Positions 35,174 to 43,660 of a stretch of 47,113 bases of DNA are shown in pieces. Below the pieces are notes generated by a model that saw only the letters and a list, made by a program, of their open reading frames with translations, did no database searches and had not been told where the DNA came from. The DNA comes from Oscillospiraceae bacterium (lineage in GTDB: Bacteria > Bacillota > Clostridia > Oscillospirales > SIG627): assembly GCA_015065325.1 (NCBI GenBank), contig SVQO01000019.1, forward strand, positions 1 through 47,113, written 5' to 3'. Positions within the stretch are counted from its first letter, which is position 1. Each line of letters starts with the position of its first letter. Made by a program: the position numbers and the translations under genes.

Positions 35174-38100
35174 TCAGGAGTTTCCGTAGGCCTTGGCAGA
35201 ATTACCGTAGTTCATCATTGCCTTCACAAGGTCGGCAAGTCCGAGAACGGTGCTGTTCTGCTTTTCGTAAGCGTAGGACTCGATGCTGTACTGAACCGTG
35301 TTGCTCACGGCGTTTCCGTTGGCATCCACAACGGTCAGCTCCAGCTTTCTGCTCATCTGGTTGGCGTTCAGTCCGTTCACCGCCAGATAATACAGACCGT
35401 CGGAGGAATTATAGGTAAAGTACTCGTTGGGAACAGTCACCGTCTGACCGTTCTCAATGGCAATACGCACGCTCAGCCCCTCCACGCTTTCCGCCTTGAA
35501 TTTCAGCTTCAGCGTCACGGCGGTATCCAGAATCAAGCCTGCACCGTACCAGATAGCGGTGGGATTTTCGATGGTGGCATAGTCATATACGAAATGGTTC
35601 TGCAAAGCGGGATCTCCCTGTGTGCCCCAGGCAAGCTGAGCCGCAGTCAGATCCGCATCCACAAGGGAATCGGTGCGGTAGCCCGTGTAAAGCTGTGCCT
35701 TGGAGGAATAGTGGAGAAGATCCACCACCAGGGTACGGAAGGAGGCGTATTCATCCCCCGCAAAGAGCTCCAGTGCTCTTTCGCAATACTGCGAAACACC
35801 GAAGTTGTAGGGGTTGGTGGAGATCTCCGTTCCGTTCTCCTTGGCGTAAAGGGTAGCGATAATATCGTCTCCGATCTTCTGAGGAGCAATATCCTCGTAG
35901 CGGAAGGAGAGATAGGTTCCGTCGTTGGTATATTCGGTAAGCAGGAGCTTTTCACCGTTCATTTCCACTTCCACGCAGAAATCGGTGTATTTTTCCAGAA
36001 GCGACACCTTTACCTTGTAGTTGATGGCAAAGTTGTGCTGAAGGGAAAGGCTGGTGCCGTAGAAGGCAAGGCGAAGCTCGCCGCAGTTGTTACATTCCTC
36101 GTCGCCGTCGTGATCGTACCGATGTCCCTCCACCGTACGCTCCGCGCCGCAACCGTTACAGTCGGGGTCACAAACGTTGTCGTAGCCGTGATCGACGGTC
36201 AAGCTGTCTCCCACCAAGGTCACGTTTTCGATCTTGGTGCAGGGGGTCTTGATCTCGTAGCTGCTTTCGCATACCGCCGTATCCTTCACCCGCAGGGTAA
36301 AGGTAAAGATCTCCCCGGAAACGTAGAAGGCATTGGAGGAAAGGAATACTGCCGCCTCACCGGGATCTACGGAAGCCATCGCGGAAGCGGAGGTAATGAC
36401 GTCGGACCAAGTGCCGCCGACCCATTCAAAGGCATCGTGATCGTAGGCAGAAAGCAGATCCAGCGCAAAGGTCTGGGTCAGTTTGGGCTTGGAAAGAGAG
36501 ACGGTCACGGTGATCTCCCCGCCGAGAGCCGCCTTGTCTAGGTCGATCTCGGTGATCATCTCACGCGCTACCACGCGCTCCGCACCGCACTCGTTACAGT
36601 CCTCGTCCCCCTCGTTATCGTAAATATGAGAGGTGGCACGGGTTTCGCCGCACACGTTACAATCGGTGTCACAGCCGTTGTCGTACAGGTGATCGGCGGG
36701 CACGCGAAGCTCGCCGCAGCCGTTACAGTCAGCGTCGCAATCGTTGTCGTAGCCGTGAGCAACGGTCAAAGCCGCACCCACGGGCGTTGCACCGTGAAGC
36801 GCAGAGCCGCTGACACAGATCTCGTAGGACTTGGCGCATTCTGCCGTATCCTTCACCCGCAGGATCATAGTAAAGATATCACTGCCGATATAAATTTCCT
36901 CGGTAGAAAGAAAGAGTGCGTCCACCCCGGGATTGACTTCGGTCATCGCAGCAAAAGAGATCTCGCCGCTCCAATAACCGTCCACCCATTCAAAAACGTC
37001 GTGATCGTAGGCGTTCTCGAAATCCAGACCGATTGCCTTGGCACCGAGAAGTTGAGAAAGAGATACCTTTACGGTCACCGTTTCACCGATGGCAACGGAA
37101 TCGGCGCTGAGAGCAGTGATCAGATCACGGGCAACCGTGCGGCTTTCACCGCACACGTTACAGACCTCGTCACCGTCGTTATCGTAGGTATGAGCCGCGG
37201 TACGGACTGCACCGCATTCCAGGCAGACGGTAGAGCACGCATACTCGTACACGTGATCCCCGGGAAGGCGGGTCTCGCCGCAAAGGTCGCAATCGGCGTC
37301 ACAGTTGTTTGCGTAGGTATGCACCGCCAAGGGGGTGCGCAGGCTTTCGCAGATATCGCAGCGCGTGTCACAATCGGAGGAATACACGTGGTTCAGCGCG
37401 ATCTGCGAGCCGGTCAAGGTCACGTTGGGAATGGAGGTAGCACCGACCAGGATCTGGAAGGGATCTCGACAGGAAGCAGACTCCTTCGCCCGCAAAACGA
37501 ATCGGAAGATCTCTCCCGCAGGGATCTCGGTCCCCTCGGTCGCAAGGAAGATGGCCTCGGAGCCGTCGTTCACGTCGGTGAGAATTCCAAGGGCACGAAC
37601 CTCCTCGGTCCAGTTCCCCGATACCCACTCAAAAGCGGCGTGGTCATAGGAGGTAAGGAAATCCAGCGCAAAAGATTTGGTCTGTCTGGGCTTGGAGAGA
37701 GAAACGGTCACGGTAACGCTGTCCCCGTGATTCAACGTGCCGGAGGAGACCGTGGTGATCACCTCGTATTCCACCGTGCGCGCCTGTCCACAAAGATTGC
37801 AGACCTCGTCGCCGTCGTTGTCGTAAACGTGGGGAGCGGTACGGGTGGCGCCGCATTCGTTGCACACGGTATCGCAGGCATTATCAAACTCGTGCTCGTC
37901 GGGCTCGCGGGTATCGGAGCACACGTCGCAGTCGGGATCGCAGGCAGTAGAGTACTTATGGCCGATCAAAACCGAGCAGCCCTCAGTCAAAACACCGTCG
38001 ATACCGGAAACGGCAACGCAAGCCGACGCCGCAGTATTACAGGAAACGCCCTCCTTCACCCGAAGGGTAAAGGTAAAGATCTCACCCTCTGCAGTCACGG

Positions 38101-38440
38101 CAGTCTGGTTCAGGATCGCCGCCACCTCGTATTCGGGATTCACGTCGGTCATAGCGGAAAACTGAAGCGCATCGCTCCAAGCACCGTCCACCCATTCAAA
38201 GACGTCGTGATCATAAGCAGAGCTGAAATCCAGCGCAAAAGAGCGCAGCGTCACCGCTTCCGAAAGAGAAACGGAAAAGCTCACCTCGCCGCCGACGAAA
38301 ACGTCCCCCTCCTGAACGGAGGTCGTTGCGGTAACGGGTTGCTCCGCTGCAAAAGCAGGCGTAAAGGAGACCCCGCACAGGGGCGCCAAGATCAGCAGGA
38401 ACGCCAGCAAGGTCGCAGTAGTCTTTTTCAAATGCTTCAT
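35174..38440 (-). CDS. Secreted multidomain protein with four cohesin-like domains and CxxC repeats
   Basis: 1,088 residues from the ATG at 38440 (GAGGAG eight bases before; a GTG six bases earlier is too close). Signal peptide ends near FAAEQ. Four cohesin-like modules (about 35-162, 226-352, 438-562, 627-752) share SLSxPxxTxxFALDFxxxYDH, FEWVxGxW and a late IFxFxLRVK strand. Between them are His/Cys-rich repeats of the type YDNDCDxxCNxCGExR, with paired Cys. A C-terminal domain (about 795-1088) begins FYGTSLSLQHNFAINYKV. No dockerin or sortase motif seen. Clostridia use such proteins on the cell surface or in secreted assemblies. Operon with a small peptide and a lipoprotein. Confidence 0.82.
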   Translation of the reverse strand: MKHLKKTTATLLAFLLILAPLCGVSFTPAFAAEQPVTATTSVQEGDVFVGGEVSFSVSLSEAVTLRSFALDFSSAYDHDVFEWVDGAWSDALQFSAMTDVNPEYEVAAILNQTAVTAEGEIFTFTLRVKEGVSCNTAASACVAVSGIDGVLTEGCSVLIGHKYSTACDPDCDVCSDTREPDEHEFDNACDTVCNECGATRTAPHVYDNDGDEVCNLCGQARTVEYEVITTVSSGTLNHGDSVTVTVSLSKPRQTKSFALDFLTSYDHAAFEWVSGNWTEEVRALGILTDVNDGSEAIFLATEGTEIPAGEIFRFVLRAKESASCRDPFQILVGATSIPNVTLTGSQIALNHVYSSDCDTRCDICESLRTPLAVHTYANNCDADCDLCGETRLPGDHVYEYACSTVCLECGAVRTAAHTYDNDGDEVCNVCGESRTVARDLITALSADSVAIGETVTVKVSLSQLLGAKAIGLDFENAYDHDVFEWVDGYWSGEISFAAMTEVNPGVDALFLSTEEIYIGSDIFTMILRVKDTAECAKSYEICVSGSALHGATPVGAALTVAHGYDNDCDADCNGCGELRVPADHLYDNGCDTDCNVCGETRATSHIYDNEGDEDCNECGAERVVAREMITEIDLDKAALGGEITVTVSLSKPKLTQTFALDLLSAYDHDAFEWVGGTWSDVITSASAMASVDPGEAAVFLSSNAFYVSGEIFTFTLRVKDTAVCESSYEIKTPCTKIENVTLVGDSLTVDHGYDNVCDPDCNGCGAERTVEGHRYDHDGDEECNNCGELRLAFYGTSLSLQHNFAINYKVKVSLLEKYTDFCVEVEMNGEKLLLTEYTNDGTYLSFRYEDIAPQKIGDDIIATLYAKENGTEISTNPYNFGVSQYCERALELFAGDEYASFRTLVVDLLHYSSKAQLYTGYRTDSLVDADLTAAQLAWGTQGDPALQNHFVYDYATIENPTAIWYGAGLILDTAVTLKLKFKAESVEGLSVRIAIENGQTVTVPNEYFTYNSSDGLYYLAVNGLNANQMSRKLELTVVDANGNAVSNTVQYSIESYAYEKQNSTVLGLADLVKAMMNYGNSAKAYGNS

Positions 38441-38504
38441 AGACACGACTCCTCTTTGTATATATTCAAATCTGCACAGTTATACTTATAATAATACATA
38501 TTTT

Positions 38505-38533
38505 ATTTTAAGGGATAAAACCTCGTTTGTCAA
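38505..38533 (-). promoter_or_regulatory. Promoter of the cohesin-like operon
   Basis: Minus strand TTGACA, 17 bases, TAAAAT; leader of about 60 bases, AT-rich, to the ATG at 38440. Confidence 0.75.
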
Positions 38534-38547
38534 TATCAATGTATCAA

Positions 38548-38583
38548 AAAAGGAAGAAAGCTCCTTTTGTCTTTCTTCCTTTT
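38548..38583 (-). terminator. Terminator of the alarmone synthetase run
   Basis: AAAAGGAAGAAAG / CTTTCTTCCTTTT, 13-base perfect arms, 10-base loop. Confidence 0.75.
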
Positions 38584-38589
38584 ATACGC

Positions 38590-39270
38590 TTATTCTTCGT
38601 CGATATTGGTCTGCTTCCGCAGGCAATCCATCTTCTCGTCCAATTCCGCGGAAAGCTCGGCACAGCGATACAGCTCCGCGCGCATTCTATCGGTAAATTC
38701 CGCGTCCTTTTTGTAGCAAAGCTGATGCTCCAGGCTCGCCCAGGAGTCCATGGAAAGGGTGCGCAGCTGGATCTCCACCTTCATCAGCCGCTTTTCCTGC
38801 GCCAGAAAAATGGGCACGGTAACGATCAAATGCAGACTGCGGTAGCCGTTCGGCTTGGGATTTTGAATATAGTCCTTCTTCTCAATGAGGGTAATATCGT
38901 CCTGGCCCAGAAGCGCATCGGCAAGCAGATATACGTCCGCCAAAAAGGCACAGATCACACGAACCCCCGCTACGTCGGTAAGATGCTCCTCGATATGCTC
39001 GGGAGTCACCTCCAGTTCCTTTTTCTGAAGCTTACGGTAAATGCTCCTCGGGCTTTTCAAACGAGAACGAATATCCTGAATGGGGTTGCGGTCGTAGCGA
39101 AGCGAGAATTCCTCGTTGAGCACGTTGAACTTGGTCTCGATCTCCATCATGGCGCATCGATAATACGCCATCAGTCCCGCATAGCGGTTGAAGAAGCTTT
39201 CCAAGCTCGTTGGGTTGGATCGCAATTCCTCTGCAAAAGCCTCCCTCGCCAACCTTTTTTCGTCGGGCAT
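38590..39270 (-). CDS. Small alarmone synthetase (RelA/SpoT-like, RelQ type)
   Basis: 226 residues, the size of RelQ/RelP proteins with only a synthetase domain. Motifs: RLKSPRSIYRKLQKK (pyrophosphate side), HLTDVAGVRVICAF (ATP/Mg Asp), KPNGYRSLHLIVTV (the GYRSxH substrate motif) and VEIQLRTLSMDSWASLEH (Glu, nucleotide stacking). A C-terminal helix follows, as in RelQ tetramers. It makes (p)ppGpp from ATP and GDP/GTP. No hydrolase domain, so turnover must be by another enzyme. The start is two bases after the stop of the isomerase gene. Confidence 0.9.
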   Translation of the reverse strand: MPDEKRLAREAFAEELRSNPTSLESFFNRYAGLMAYYRCAMMEIETKFNVLNEEFSLRYDRNPIQDIRSRLKSPRSIYRKLQKKELEVTPEHIEEHLTDVAGVRVICAFLADVYLLADALLGQDDITLIEKKDYIQNPKPNGYRSLHLIVTVPIFLAQEKRLMKVEIQLRTLSMDSWASLEHQLCYKKDAEFTDRMRAELYRCAELSAELDEKMDCLRKQTNIDEE

Positions 39271-39272
39271 TT

Positions 39273-40061
39273 TCAGCGCTCGCCTCTCAAAATAGGAAAG
39301 AGCTTTCGTGCATACTCCATTTCCTCCTCAAAGGAATTGGCGTTCTTCCAGGAGCACTCCAGCGTGATCCGTTCGTCGTAGCCGATCTTAGCAAGCTTTT
39401 CCATCCAGGTACGCACGATGGGCTCGTCCTCGGGACGGGGAACCAATCTGTCGTCGCTGGGACGGGCAAGATGCACGTGCGTCAGCTTTCCTTTCAGCTG
39501 GTCCACGGTATCCGGATCCTCACCGTTCTGAGAGAAGTGGAAAAAGTCGATCAGACAGCCGATATTGGGATTTCCCACCAGCTCTCCCATTTCCTTACCC
39601 TCCAGAATGGTATTGATGAAGTTAGTCTCCTTATGGCGCAAAGGCTCGATCACCACGCGGATGCCCTTTTCGGCACAGATATCGGCGGCAAGATCCACCG
39701 CTTTTGCAAAAATATCCATTGCCTTTTCCTTGGGAAATCCCTCGGGTATATTTCTGGCACCGCCGGAGCCGATAACCACCACCTTGGGGTTAAATCTTGC
39801 GGCAAGCGCTACGTTTTCACGGGTAACCTTTTCGATCTGAACAGGATCCATCTCGTCACCCATCAGCTTGACCTCGGGCCCGTAGAAGCAGTTGAAAGCA
39901 TCCACAGTGATCCCGTTCTTTTTCAATTCCGACTCAAATTCATCCAGCTCCTCGGGGGATAGGGTCTGCAGCCACTTCAGAGAAACCTCGACGTAATCAA
40001 ATCCGTTTTTCGCCGCATCCTCGATACGACGCAGCTTGTTGCAGGTAAGACCTAATTTCAT
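39273..40061 (-). CDS. Sugar phosphate isomerase/epimerase family (TIM barrel)
   Basis: 262 residues. AP-endonuclease-2-like TIM barrel: KLGLTCNKLRRIEDAAKNGF at the start, VVVIGSGGARN, RVVIEPLRHKETN (metal Glu), IGCLIDFFHFSQN (Asp/His), HVHLARPSDDR and the final ITLECSWKN Glu. Metal ligands appear complete. Distinct in sequence from the isomerase at 27642. Substrate unknown. It overlaps closely with the alarmone synthetase downstream, so both share one promoter. Confidence 0.87.
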   Translation of the reverse strand: MKLGLTCNKLRRIEDAAKNGFDYVEVSLKWLQTLSPEELDEFESELKKNGITVDAFNCFYGPEVKLMGDEMDPVQIEKVTRENVALAARFNPKVVVIGSGGARNIPEGFPKEKAMDIFAKAVDLAADICAEKGIRVVIEPLRHKETNFINTILEGKEMGELVGNPNIGCLIDFFHFSQNGEDPDTVDQLKGKLTHVHLARPSDDRLVPRPEDEPIVRTWMEKLAKIGYDERITLECSWKNANSFEEEMEYARKLFPILRGER

Positions 40062-40095
40062 AGTCGCCTCCGTGTTACAATCATTTTCACCTTAA

Positions 40096-40124
40096 ATTTT
40101 ACCACACCTGCCGACCTTTTGCAA
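40096..40124 (-). promoter_or_regulatory. Promoter of the isomerase / alarmone synthetase pair
   Basis: Minus strand TTGCAA, 17 bases, TAAAAT; about 35 bases before the ATG at 40061. Confidence 0.6.
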
Positions 40125-40149
40125 GGAGTTTTCTCCATTTTCCAAGGAA

Positions 40150-40180
40150 AAAGGCTGTGCATTTTCAACGCACAGCCTTT
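40150..40180 (-). terminator. Terminator at the end of the cassette array
   Basis: AAAGGCTGTGC / GCACAGCCTTT with 9-base loop and T run on the minus strand; closes the AT-rich array. Confidence 0.85.
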
Positions 40181-40202
40181 CGCGAGAACGATCAAGAAGT
40201 GA

Positions 40203-40913
40203 TCATCTGTCTCTTTCCAAATCGATTATTTCGGTAACTACTTGATCATTCGGATTGATCCAATAGGTAATTTCAAGCTTCGTTTCGGATTCAATGAACT
40301 CAGCCTGTGCTATATCTTTCATTACAAAGTCCGAAAAATCTCTTTCTATTTCTAAGTAAAACTCTTCGGGATTAAAAATGTCTTGAATAACCAAAACTGT
40401 TTTGTCAGACTCTTTATAATCAAAATAAGCAACGTATTTGTCCGTATTTTGAACAGGTCTCCAAAAGAATCTTGAAACGATGCCTCGCGAAATATCATAA
40501 TAACGTTCATGGAAAACAGGTGACCCACTGTGATATCGAAGCACCAAAAGAGAACCCCTTTTGGAAATGCCAACTCCACCCAATCCGTGATGACAACCCA
40601 TATCCAAAATGTTTTGATCATCGTCATAGACCTCGTAAGAATAATACATTTCGTCTTCGGCATACATTTCATATATTTTATAATTTTCGCCTTCATCGAG
40701 TAATTCTTGTGTTTTTTGTTCGGTTTCCGCCGTAACCTTCGTAGCAACTTCCACTTCCTTAACACTTGTAGTTTGTGAAGTGTGTTTGACTTTTTCGGAG
40801 CTCTCCGCACAGCTTTCGCCGCTGCTGCCTTCACGATCAACACCCACTCCGCCACAAGAAAGCAAAAGAACAGTAAAAACAACCAACGGTATGCATAACG
40901 TAATTTTTTTCAT
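40203..40913 (-). CDS. Lipoprotein, candidate immunity protein (cassette 7)
   Basis: 236 residues, AT-rich. Lipobox LLLSCGG (Cys about residue 20), a Ser/Thr/Glu spacer to about residue 70, then a beta-rich domain (YYSYEVYDDDQNILDMG, YISRGIVSRFFW-type strands) of no family I recognise. It has a good AAGGAG site. Directly upstream lies a 26-residue toxin-tail remnant (40926-41006), the same order as in neighbouring cassettes, so an exported immunity role is a reasonable inference. It is the last gene before the terminator. Confidence 0.65.
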   Translation of the reverse strand: MKKITLCIPLVVFTVLLLSCGGVGVDREGSSGESCAESSEKVKHTSQTTSVKEVEVATKVTAETEQKTQELLDEGENYKIYEMYAEDEMYYSYEVYDDDQNILDMGCHHGLGGVGISKRGSLLVLRYHSGSPVFHERYYDISRGIVSRFFWRPVQNTDKYVAYFDYKESDKTVLVIQDIFNPEEFYLEIERDFSDFVMKDIAQAEFIESETKLEITYWINPNDQVVTEIIDLERDR

Positions 40914-40925
40914 TTTTCTTTCTCC

Positions 40926-41006
40926 TTACCGGTTACACCTAAACATACCATACTTTATTGGATCAACATCATCAAAGGGACCAAGTTCAGTATATCGTTT
41001 TGGCTG
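40926..41006 (-). pseudogene. C-terminal remnant of a toxin tip
   Basis: Open frame of 26 residues ending at a stop 12 bases before the immunity-type ATG: begins QPKRYTELGPFDDVDPIKYG and ends FRCNR. No start codon; an in-frame stop lies just upstream. The Pro/Asp/Tyr-rich tail looks like the end of a polymorphic toxin, and the position fits. Family not recognised. Confidence 0.45.
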
Positions 41007-41049
41007 TTAGGGATTCTCAACCTTAGGACTATTAGGGTTTTTCAACCTC
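41007..41049. repeat. Duplicated 3' end of an immunity gene
   Basis: 18-base imperfect direct repeat: the true end of the 41032 gene (codons Val-Glu-Lys-Pro-stop) at 41032-41049 is repeated at 41007-41024 (Val-Glu-Asn-Pro-stop), 15 of 18 bases equal. It marks where another related immunity gene was lost. Confidence 0.6.
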
Positions 41050-41706
41050 AATCCATAATCTACAACAACAATAGTACAGCTCCAAAGCTCGATCGCGATT
41101 TAGTTTAAGATCGTAGTTTACTATATGCACAGGAATAATGGTACCGGTAGTAAATTCAATATCCATAATTTCTTGGAAGAATTCTGTCTGCTTTTCATAA
41201 TATTCTTCCCACTCGGCTTGATTTTTTTTGAAGAGTTCTGCAACTGTTGCGTCTTCTCTGTTTGCATACGCAATCTCCACTGCCTGCAAATACTCAAGTG
41301 CTTTTTCTTCCCATTTCTTTGCATATTTATCATCTACTTCTTGAAGTTCAATATTGCTCTTGGCAAGTGCCAGTTCGCGCTCATATTCAAGATCAAGAGA
41401 GTAACCGTAAAAATCAGACGCCTCACCAAGAATGATTTCTGCATGCGACAATTCCTCAGCGGTTTCAACAAGCTCCACGGTATCACTTTGTGGTTGGTCG
41501 TTTTGGTGATTGGGAGCTACGGTCTCTCTTTCACCTTTTTGCTGATCGGTTTCACAATCGGACTCAATAGCATTGGTTTTGTTTTCTTGTCCCGTTTTTT
41601 CGCTCTTGGATTCCACAGCCTCATCCGTTTTAGAGAAATACAAAACAGAAAATACAATCGTAGTAATAAAAAACAATATAACTAAAATCGTCGAAATTTT
41701 TTTCAT
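41032..41706 (-). CDS. Membrane-anchored DUF1311/LprI-like candidate lysozyme inhibitor (cassette 6 immunity)
   Basis: 224 residues from the ATG at 41706, whose A is also the last base of the toxin stop (TAATG). One N-terminal helix (about 5-24), then a charged spacer to about 85, and an exported helical domain. That domain has the DUF1311 pattern: a helical run with VDDKYAKKWEEKALEYL, then LFKKNQAEWEEYYEKQ (the Q..W....R position), TGTIIPVHIVNYDLKLNRDR and ALELYYCCC. LprI of Mycobacterium is a known lysozyme inhibitor of this family. Facing the wall, such a protein could block the lysozyme-like toxin encoded just upstream. Family match is by eye and moderate. Confidence 0.6.
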   Translation of the reverse strand: MKKISTILVILFFITTIVFSVLYFSKTDEAVESKSEKTGQENKTNAIESDCETDQQKGERETVAPNHQNDQPQSDTVELVETAEELSHAEIILGEASDFYGYSLDLEYERELALAKSNIELQEVDDKYAKKWEEKALEYLQAVEIAYANREDATVAELFKKNQAEWEEYYEKQTEFFQEIMDIEFTTGTIIPVHIVNYDLKLNRDRALELYYCCCRLWIEVEKP

Positions 41707-42932
41707 TAAATTCTCCCTCCTTCGCACACCCAAGAAATGTCATAATTTCCATAAGAATTCATATAGCTGGAAGCTCTTGTTCCATTTCCATCACACACTT
41801 CTTTCCCAGCTGGTACTGCTTCATTCATTCTGTACGCTCCAACTAGGTGGCACGCAGCCAAGAGACCGGATTGGGTAACATATACTCCGCAATAAACGGA
41901 ACCGATATACGAATCCAGCCCGTAATTTTTAATATGCCTCCACTGTTGAATATTGTATCTGGTAATGGCAACGTCTTGAGCCAAAGGAGAAGCTAAAAAA
42001 GACTCTTTGGAGTTTACACCGTAAAAATTGGCTAACTTGGTCCAATTTCCACCTTCATCCCAGAATCCCGCTTCTTTTAAAGCATCTGGTCCCATTTGAT
42101 AACGTCCCCAAAATTTCCCACTTTTGCTCACTATCGAATAGTTATTGCTTGATTCACTCCCTGCCAAGGCATCAAGGTATGACAAATAATCCACCTGCAA
42201 ATACATCATGCAAACAAATGTTAACTGAGATATAGGAAACGATATTTCTTTAACAAAATTAGTCAGCCCCTTCGAAAGATCGTCAATCCAACCTTGTCCA
42301 CTGGGATCCGCTCGATTCACCGGGTTGTTTCCGCAATATGCGAACATATTGTAGCCGAGGACGCCCTGACCGGTGGAGAGAAGGCCATCCGCATTGATGA
42401 ATCTACAAGTCTCGGGGTCGTAATACCTTGAATTTAGGTAGTACAGTCCCGTTTCCATATCGTAGTAGTAACCACGATAGCGGATGGGATTGATCAAGCC
42501 AATCAAGGTATTGGAACCGGTCATAGAAAGAAGCTTACCCCAGGCGTCGTAGGTGTATTCGGTAATGAGATACCCTGCGGAGTTATAGATACCCGTTACG
42601 TCGCCTTGCAAGTTGAAGCGATAGTAGTAGGTATCGGTATTATTATGCACAAAGCCGATGCGATTTCCGGTTTCATCAAAGAGGAAATGGAGGATATTGG
42701 TTGCGGCTGAGGTTCTCTTTTCCGCATAGATCACACCGCCGATCACGGTATAATCTACCGTATTATTTGCACCTTGCTTACGGATGCGGTTGCCCTCGCC
42801 GTCGTAGGTGAAGGTGGTGGTCTTGCTGTCCTTGGTGAAGGTGGCAAGCTTTCTGCCATTCGTCCAGGTAAGGGCAATACCATCCCGATACTGCAAGGGG
42901 TTCCCCAGGGCATCGTAGGTGATGCCGTACAC
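41706..42932 (-). CDS. 5'-truncated RHS protein with lysozyme-like C-terminal toxin (cassette 6)
   Basis: About 408 residues counted from a GTG. No ribosome site, and the frame is open back into the hairpin repeat, so it is a cut RHS gene. YD repeats (YRDGIALTWTNGR, FTYDGEGNRIRKQ, YYYRFNLQGDVTGIYN) lead to the RHS core end RYRGYYYDMETGLYYLNSRY and YCGNNPVNRADPSG (about residue 210). The tip (about 250-400) resembles SLT/lysozyme-like muramidases: AGSESSNNYSIVSKSG with candidate catalytic Glu260, GRYQMGPDALKEAG, then GLLAACHLVGAYRM and CDGNGTRASSYM. It should cleave peptidoglycan. Stop overlaps the immunity start. Confidence 0.75.
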   Translation of the reverse strand: MYGITYDALGNPLQYRDGIALTWTNGRKLATFTKDSKTTTFTYDGEGNRIRKQGANNTVDYTVIGGVIYAEKRTSAATNILHFLFDETGNRIGFVHNNTDTYYYRFNLQGDVTGIYNSAGYLITEYTYDAWGKLLSMTGSNTLIGLINPIRYRGYYYDMETGLYYLNSRYYDPETCRFINADGLLSTGQGVLGYNMFAYCGNNPVNRADPSGQGWIDDLSKGLTNFVKEISFPISQLTFVCMMYLQVDYLSYLDALAGSESSNNYSIVSKSGKFWGRYQMGPDALKEAGFWDEGGNWTKLANFYGVNSKESFLASPLAQDVAITRYNIQQWRHIKNYGLDSYIGSVYCGVYVTQSGLLAACHLVGAYRMNEAVPAGKEVCDGNGTRASSYMNSYGNYDISWVCEGGRI

Positions 42933-42947
42933 CGTGCCCCCGGGGGT

Positions 42948-42978
42948 GGGGACGGGTCAAGAGATAGAACCGTCCCCT
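42948..42978. repeat. REP-like hairpin repeat R1
   Basis: GGGGACGG / CCGTCCCC arms, 15-base loop GTCAAGAGATAGAA. Separates cassettes 5 and 6. On the minus strand one frame through it is open and reads GTVLSLDPS. Confidence 0.8.
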
Positions 42979-42997
42979 GTCTTTTGCCCTGTCTTTT

Positions 42998-43018
42998 TAC
43001 TTATCGTGCCAAACTACT
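42998..43018 (-). pseudogene. 3' remnant of an NTF2-fold immunity gene
   Basis: 21 bases reading Val-Val-Trp-His-Asp-Lys-stop, nearly identical to the end of the gene at 46301 (Ala-Val-Trp-His-Asp-Lys-stop), including the bases up to the hairpin. A lost cassette joint. Confidence 0.5.
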
Positions 43019-43027
43019 ACCCGCTTT

Positions 43028-43660
43028 TTATTCTGCTGTATATTTGAACTCTACTTTTACATCTGCATTATTTTCGGATGAAAATTCAAAGACAAACTGC
43101 AAATATTTCACGTACAAAGTTCTTGCGCGTATCATCTGTAAATATTCAACATTTCTTTCAAGCGGGAAATGGCTCCCCATATGCAAATTGTAATCCGGGT
43201 TATTAACCACACCCGAAACAAATTTGAATTCTTCAAGTAAATTGTTTTCCCAGCTTTCTTCAAGTCTAAGAAAATTCTCTCGGTCTGCGTCATTTAATAA
43301 AGAGACATACGATTCGCAAGAAAAAAGCAGTTCTGCTAGCCAAATATCAGTATACTTTTCTTGATACTGTCGCATTTCAAGTGTTGTAGTAGCAACGCTG
43401 TTCGAAGCATAGTCAAAATCAATCGGGTTATCTCTTACTTCCTCTAAAAAAGCCATTTGCATTTCAGAATTCGCTTCAAACGAAGTATCAAAAGTACCAA
43501 CTTCTTCATTCGAAGGCAAGACTGTTTCTTTAGATTCTGTTTCCAAAACAACCGATTGCGGCTCATTTGTGTTTTTATAACTCTCTTTATCAACACACGA
43601 ACTTAAAAGCATTCCAACCACAAGTACCAAAACTGATATAAAACGCAACTTGTATTTCAT
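43028..43660 (-). CDS. DUF1311/LprI-like lipoprotein, candidate immunity to GH24 lysozyme (cassette 5)
   Basis: 210 residues. Lipobox MLLSSCV (Cys about residue 22), acidic spacer, then a helical domain: MRQYQEKYTDIWLAELLF, NFLRLEESWENNLLEEFKFV, a GSHFPLERNVEYLQMIRART segment and LYVKYL. The order of a Trp-bearing helix, a GS/GT-P loop and a final R.R..L..Y helix is the same as in the cassette 6 protein and matches DUF1311 by eye, although overall identity looks low. The ATG overlaps the stop of the upstream lysozyme fragment (ATGA). An exported inhibitor of wall lysozyme is the best guess. Confidence 0.58.
   Translation of the reverse strand: MKYKLRFISVLVLVVGMLLSSCVDKESYKNTNEPQSVVLETESKETVLPSNEEVGTFDTSFEANSEMQMAFLEEVRDNPIDFDYASNSVATTTLEMRQYQEKYTDIWLAELLFSCESYVSLLNDADRENFLRLEESWENNLLEEFKFVSGVVNNPDYNLHMGSHFPLERNVEYLQMIRARTLYVKYLQFVFEFSSENNADVKVEFKYTAE

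Noticed and set aside
35174-38440. CRISPR-like periodicity in the CxxC repeat region
   Set aside because: The repetition is in frame, varies in length and encodes protein modules.
36626-38491. 621-residue plus-strand open frame opposite the cohesin-like protein
   Set aside because: Shadow of the repeat-bearing real gene; its apparent repeats are the antisense of the cohesin-like modules.
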